Assembly: GCF_902493135.1 (NCBI RefSeq)
Contig: NZ_CABUOD010000013.1
Location: 46,404-110,403, forward strand
DNA length: 64,000 bases
Reading direction: 5' to 3'
From: an uncultured Parabacteroides sp.
GTDB taxonomy: Bacteria > Bacteroidota > Bacteroidia > Bacteroidales > Tannerellaceae
A model generated the notes under the pieces. The model had not been told where the DNA came from. It saw nothing but the letters and a program-made list of their open reading frames with translations, and made no database searches. The translations under genes were made by a program, and so were the position numbers. Below, in pieces: positions 63,553 to 64,000 of this stretch (position 1 is its first letter; every line of letters begins with the position of its first letter).

Positions 63553-63653
63553 GACGACCGTCTTCATCACCGTGACGACCGTCCTCGTTACCATGAAGAC
63601 CGTCTTCATAGTCCGTGGCAACGGCAGCTCACGGTGATAGCGACCGTCTTCGT
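63553..63653. repeat. Phased palindrome array F: 21-bp period, core GAmGACCGTCyTC
   Basis: GACGACCGTCTTC at 63553, GACGACCGTCCTC at 63574 and GAAGACCGTCTTC at 63595 are exactly 21 bp apart; the last is a perfect odd palindrome centred on one C. A further GCGACCGTCTTCG near 63640 is 44 bp on, i.e. two 22-bp steps with the middle unit decayed. It lies downstream of the Rpn-like gene on the minus strand. Confidence 0.8.
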
Positions 63654-63844
63654 TGTGAAAAACCGCGCACTTCATGGCAGAAAACCTTTATTTCCCGATG
63701 AAGAACCGGAATTTACAGCTATTCCCAAAGAATGTGTTTTGTTGTTAACGAAACAATATTACACAATAACCCCCTTCCCAGATCAGGATAAGAAGGGATA
63801 ATCGTGTTTAAGAAGATTTGAATTGTTAAATGATGATTTTTCTG

Positions 63845-64000
63845 TTACAACTCGTTAATTTCTTTCACCGACAAACCGGTACATTGAGCAATCGTCTCGA
63901 CATTGATCCCTTGTCTTTTAAAATTGGCAGCGATAAGGCATTGCTCTTCCGCCTTGCCTTTTTCCAATCCTTTTTCCATCCCGTCTTCGAAGCTGGTGTC
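63845..64000 (-). CDS. C-terminus of an Rpn-family nuclease/transposase-like protein (partial)
   Basis: The last 51 codons of a minus-strand gene that begins beyond the right edge. The visible sequence is the typical tail of the Rpn (PD-(D/E)XK, YhgA-like) family: FEDGMEKGLEKGKAEEQ, a charged repeat, then a small helix-turn-helix-like end (INVETIAQCTGLSVKEINEL). The nuclease domain is not visible. These genes are common dispersed elements in Bacteroidales. Confidence 0.75.
   Translation of the reverse strand, partial: DTSFEDGMEKGLEKGKAEEQCLIAANFKRQGINVETIAQCTGLSVKEINEL

Larger units (their letters stand above)
62969..63844. other. 876-bp region without a secure gene
   Basis: Contains the LiaF promoter element, the phased array F (63553-63653) and two overlapping small minus-strand frames (63104-63292 and 63235-63420) in different phases. 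The first encodes two hydrophobic helices but opens with TTG directly after a stop; together they could be a frameshifted small membrane protein. ATCTCAAAAGAGAT at 63521-63534 is a small palindrome. Confidence 0.5.

Overview
The window comes from a Bacteroidales genome, most likely Parabacteroides or a close Tannerellaceae relative. This placement is an inference. It rests on SusC/SusD pairs, ECF-sigma/FecR signalling, many secreted glycosidases, PorX, the dut-TPR-DUF4292-EnvC gene order, the long form of IspG, and promoter elements of the Bacteroidetes type (TAnnTTTG). No rRNA, tRNA, CRISPR array or complete insertion sequence was recognised.

Region 1 (1-17758, all minus strand) is a polysaccharide utilisation locus. 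In transcription order it holds a very large unrecognised secreted protein, an ECF sigma factor, a FecR anti-sigma factor, SusC, SusD, a GH16 enzyme, a DUF4874/DUF4832 protein, a GH89 alpha-N-acetylglucosaminidase, an N-terminally truncated GH31 remnant, a second ECF sigma factor, and a glycosidase-like gene running off the left edge. The SusC carries an STN domain, so it probably signals substrate through FecR to the sigma factor. The enzymes suggest a host-type glycan with alpha-GlcNAc, but the substrate is not proven.

Region 2 (17886-33403) is mainly housekeeping: RibF, an M20 ArgE-like deacetylase, a flippase, then the minus-strand block dut, TPR protein, DUF4292 lipoprotein and EnvC-like protein. 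A GH2 beta-galactosidase and PorX are divergent. TsaE, an Imm17-like membrane protein and RNase R follow.

Region 3 (33486-54205) holds an SMP-30-type lipoprotein divergent from the galacturonate genes uxaB-uxaA, a Na/Pi cotransporter, a TGS-uridine kinase-like protein, a GAF/PAS histidine kinase, RpoN, a PAP2-like membrane protein, GcvH-PurE, IspG, a GH110 alpha-galactosidase, a second histidine kinase broken by one in-frame TGA, CysS and a thioesterase.

Region 4 (54254-64000, minus strand) holds a four-gene TolC/HlyD/ABC export operon, a HipA-like kinase/DUF3037 pair, a LiaF-like pair, and the C-terminus of an Rpn-family nuclease/transposase at the right edge.

The most unusual signal is not a gene. 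At least five intergenic spots (13830-13951, 25810-25890, 41224-41317, 60167-60232, 63553-63653) carry tandem short palindromes repeated at an exact 21, 22 or 23 bp period, and a sixth spot (25969-26012) carries an 11 bp period. Each spot uses a different palindrome. The constant phase of about two helical turns with private sequences looks like a class of DNA element rather than chance, and I do not know a described function for it.
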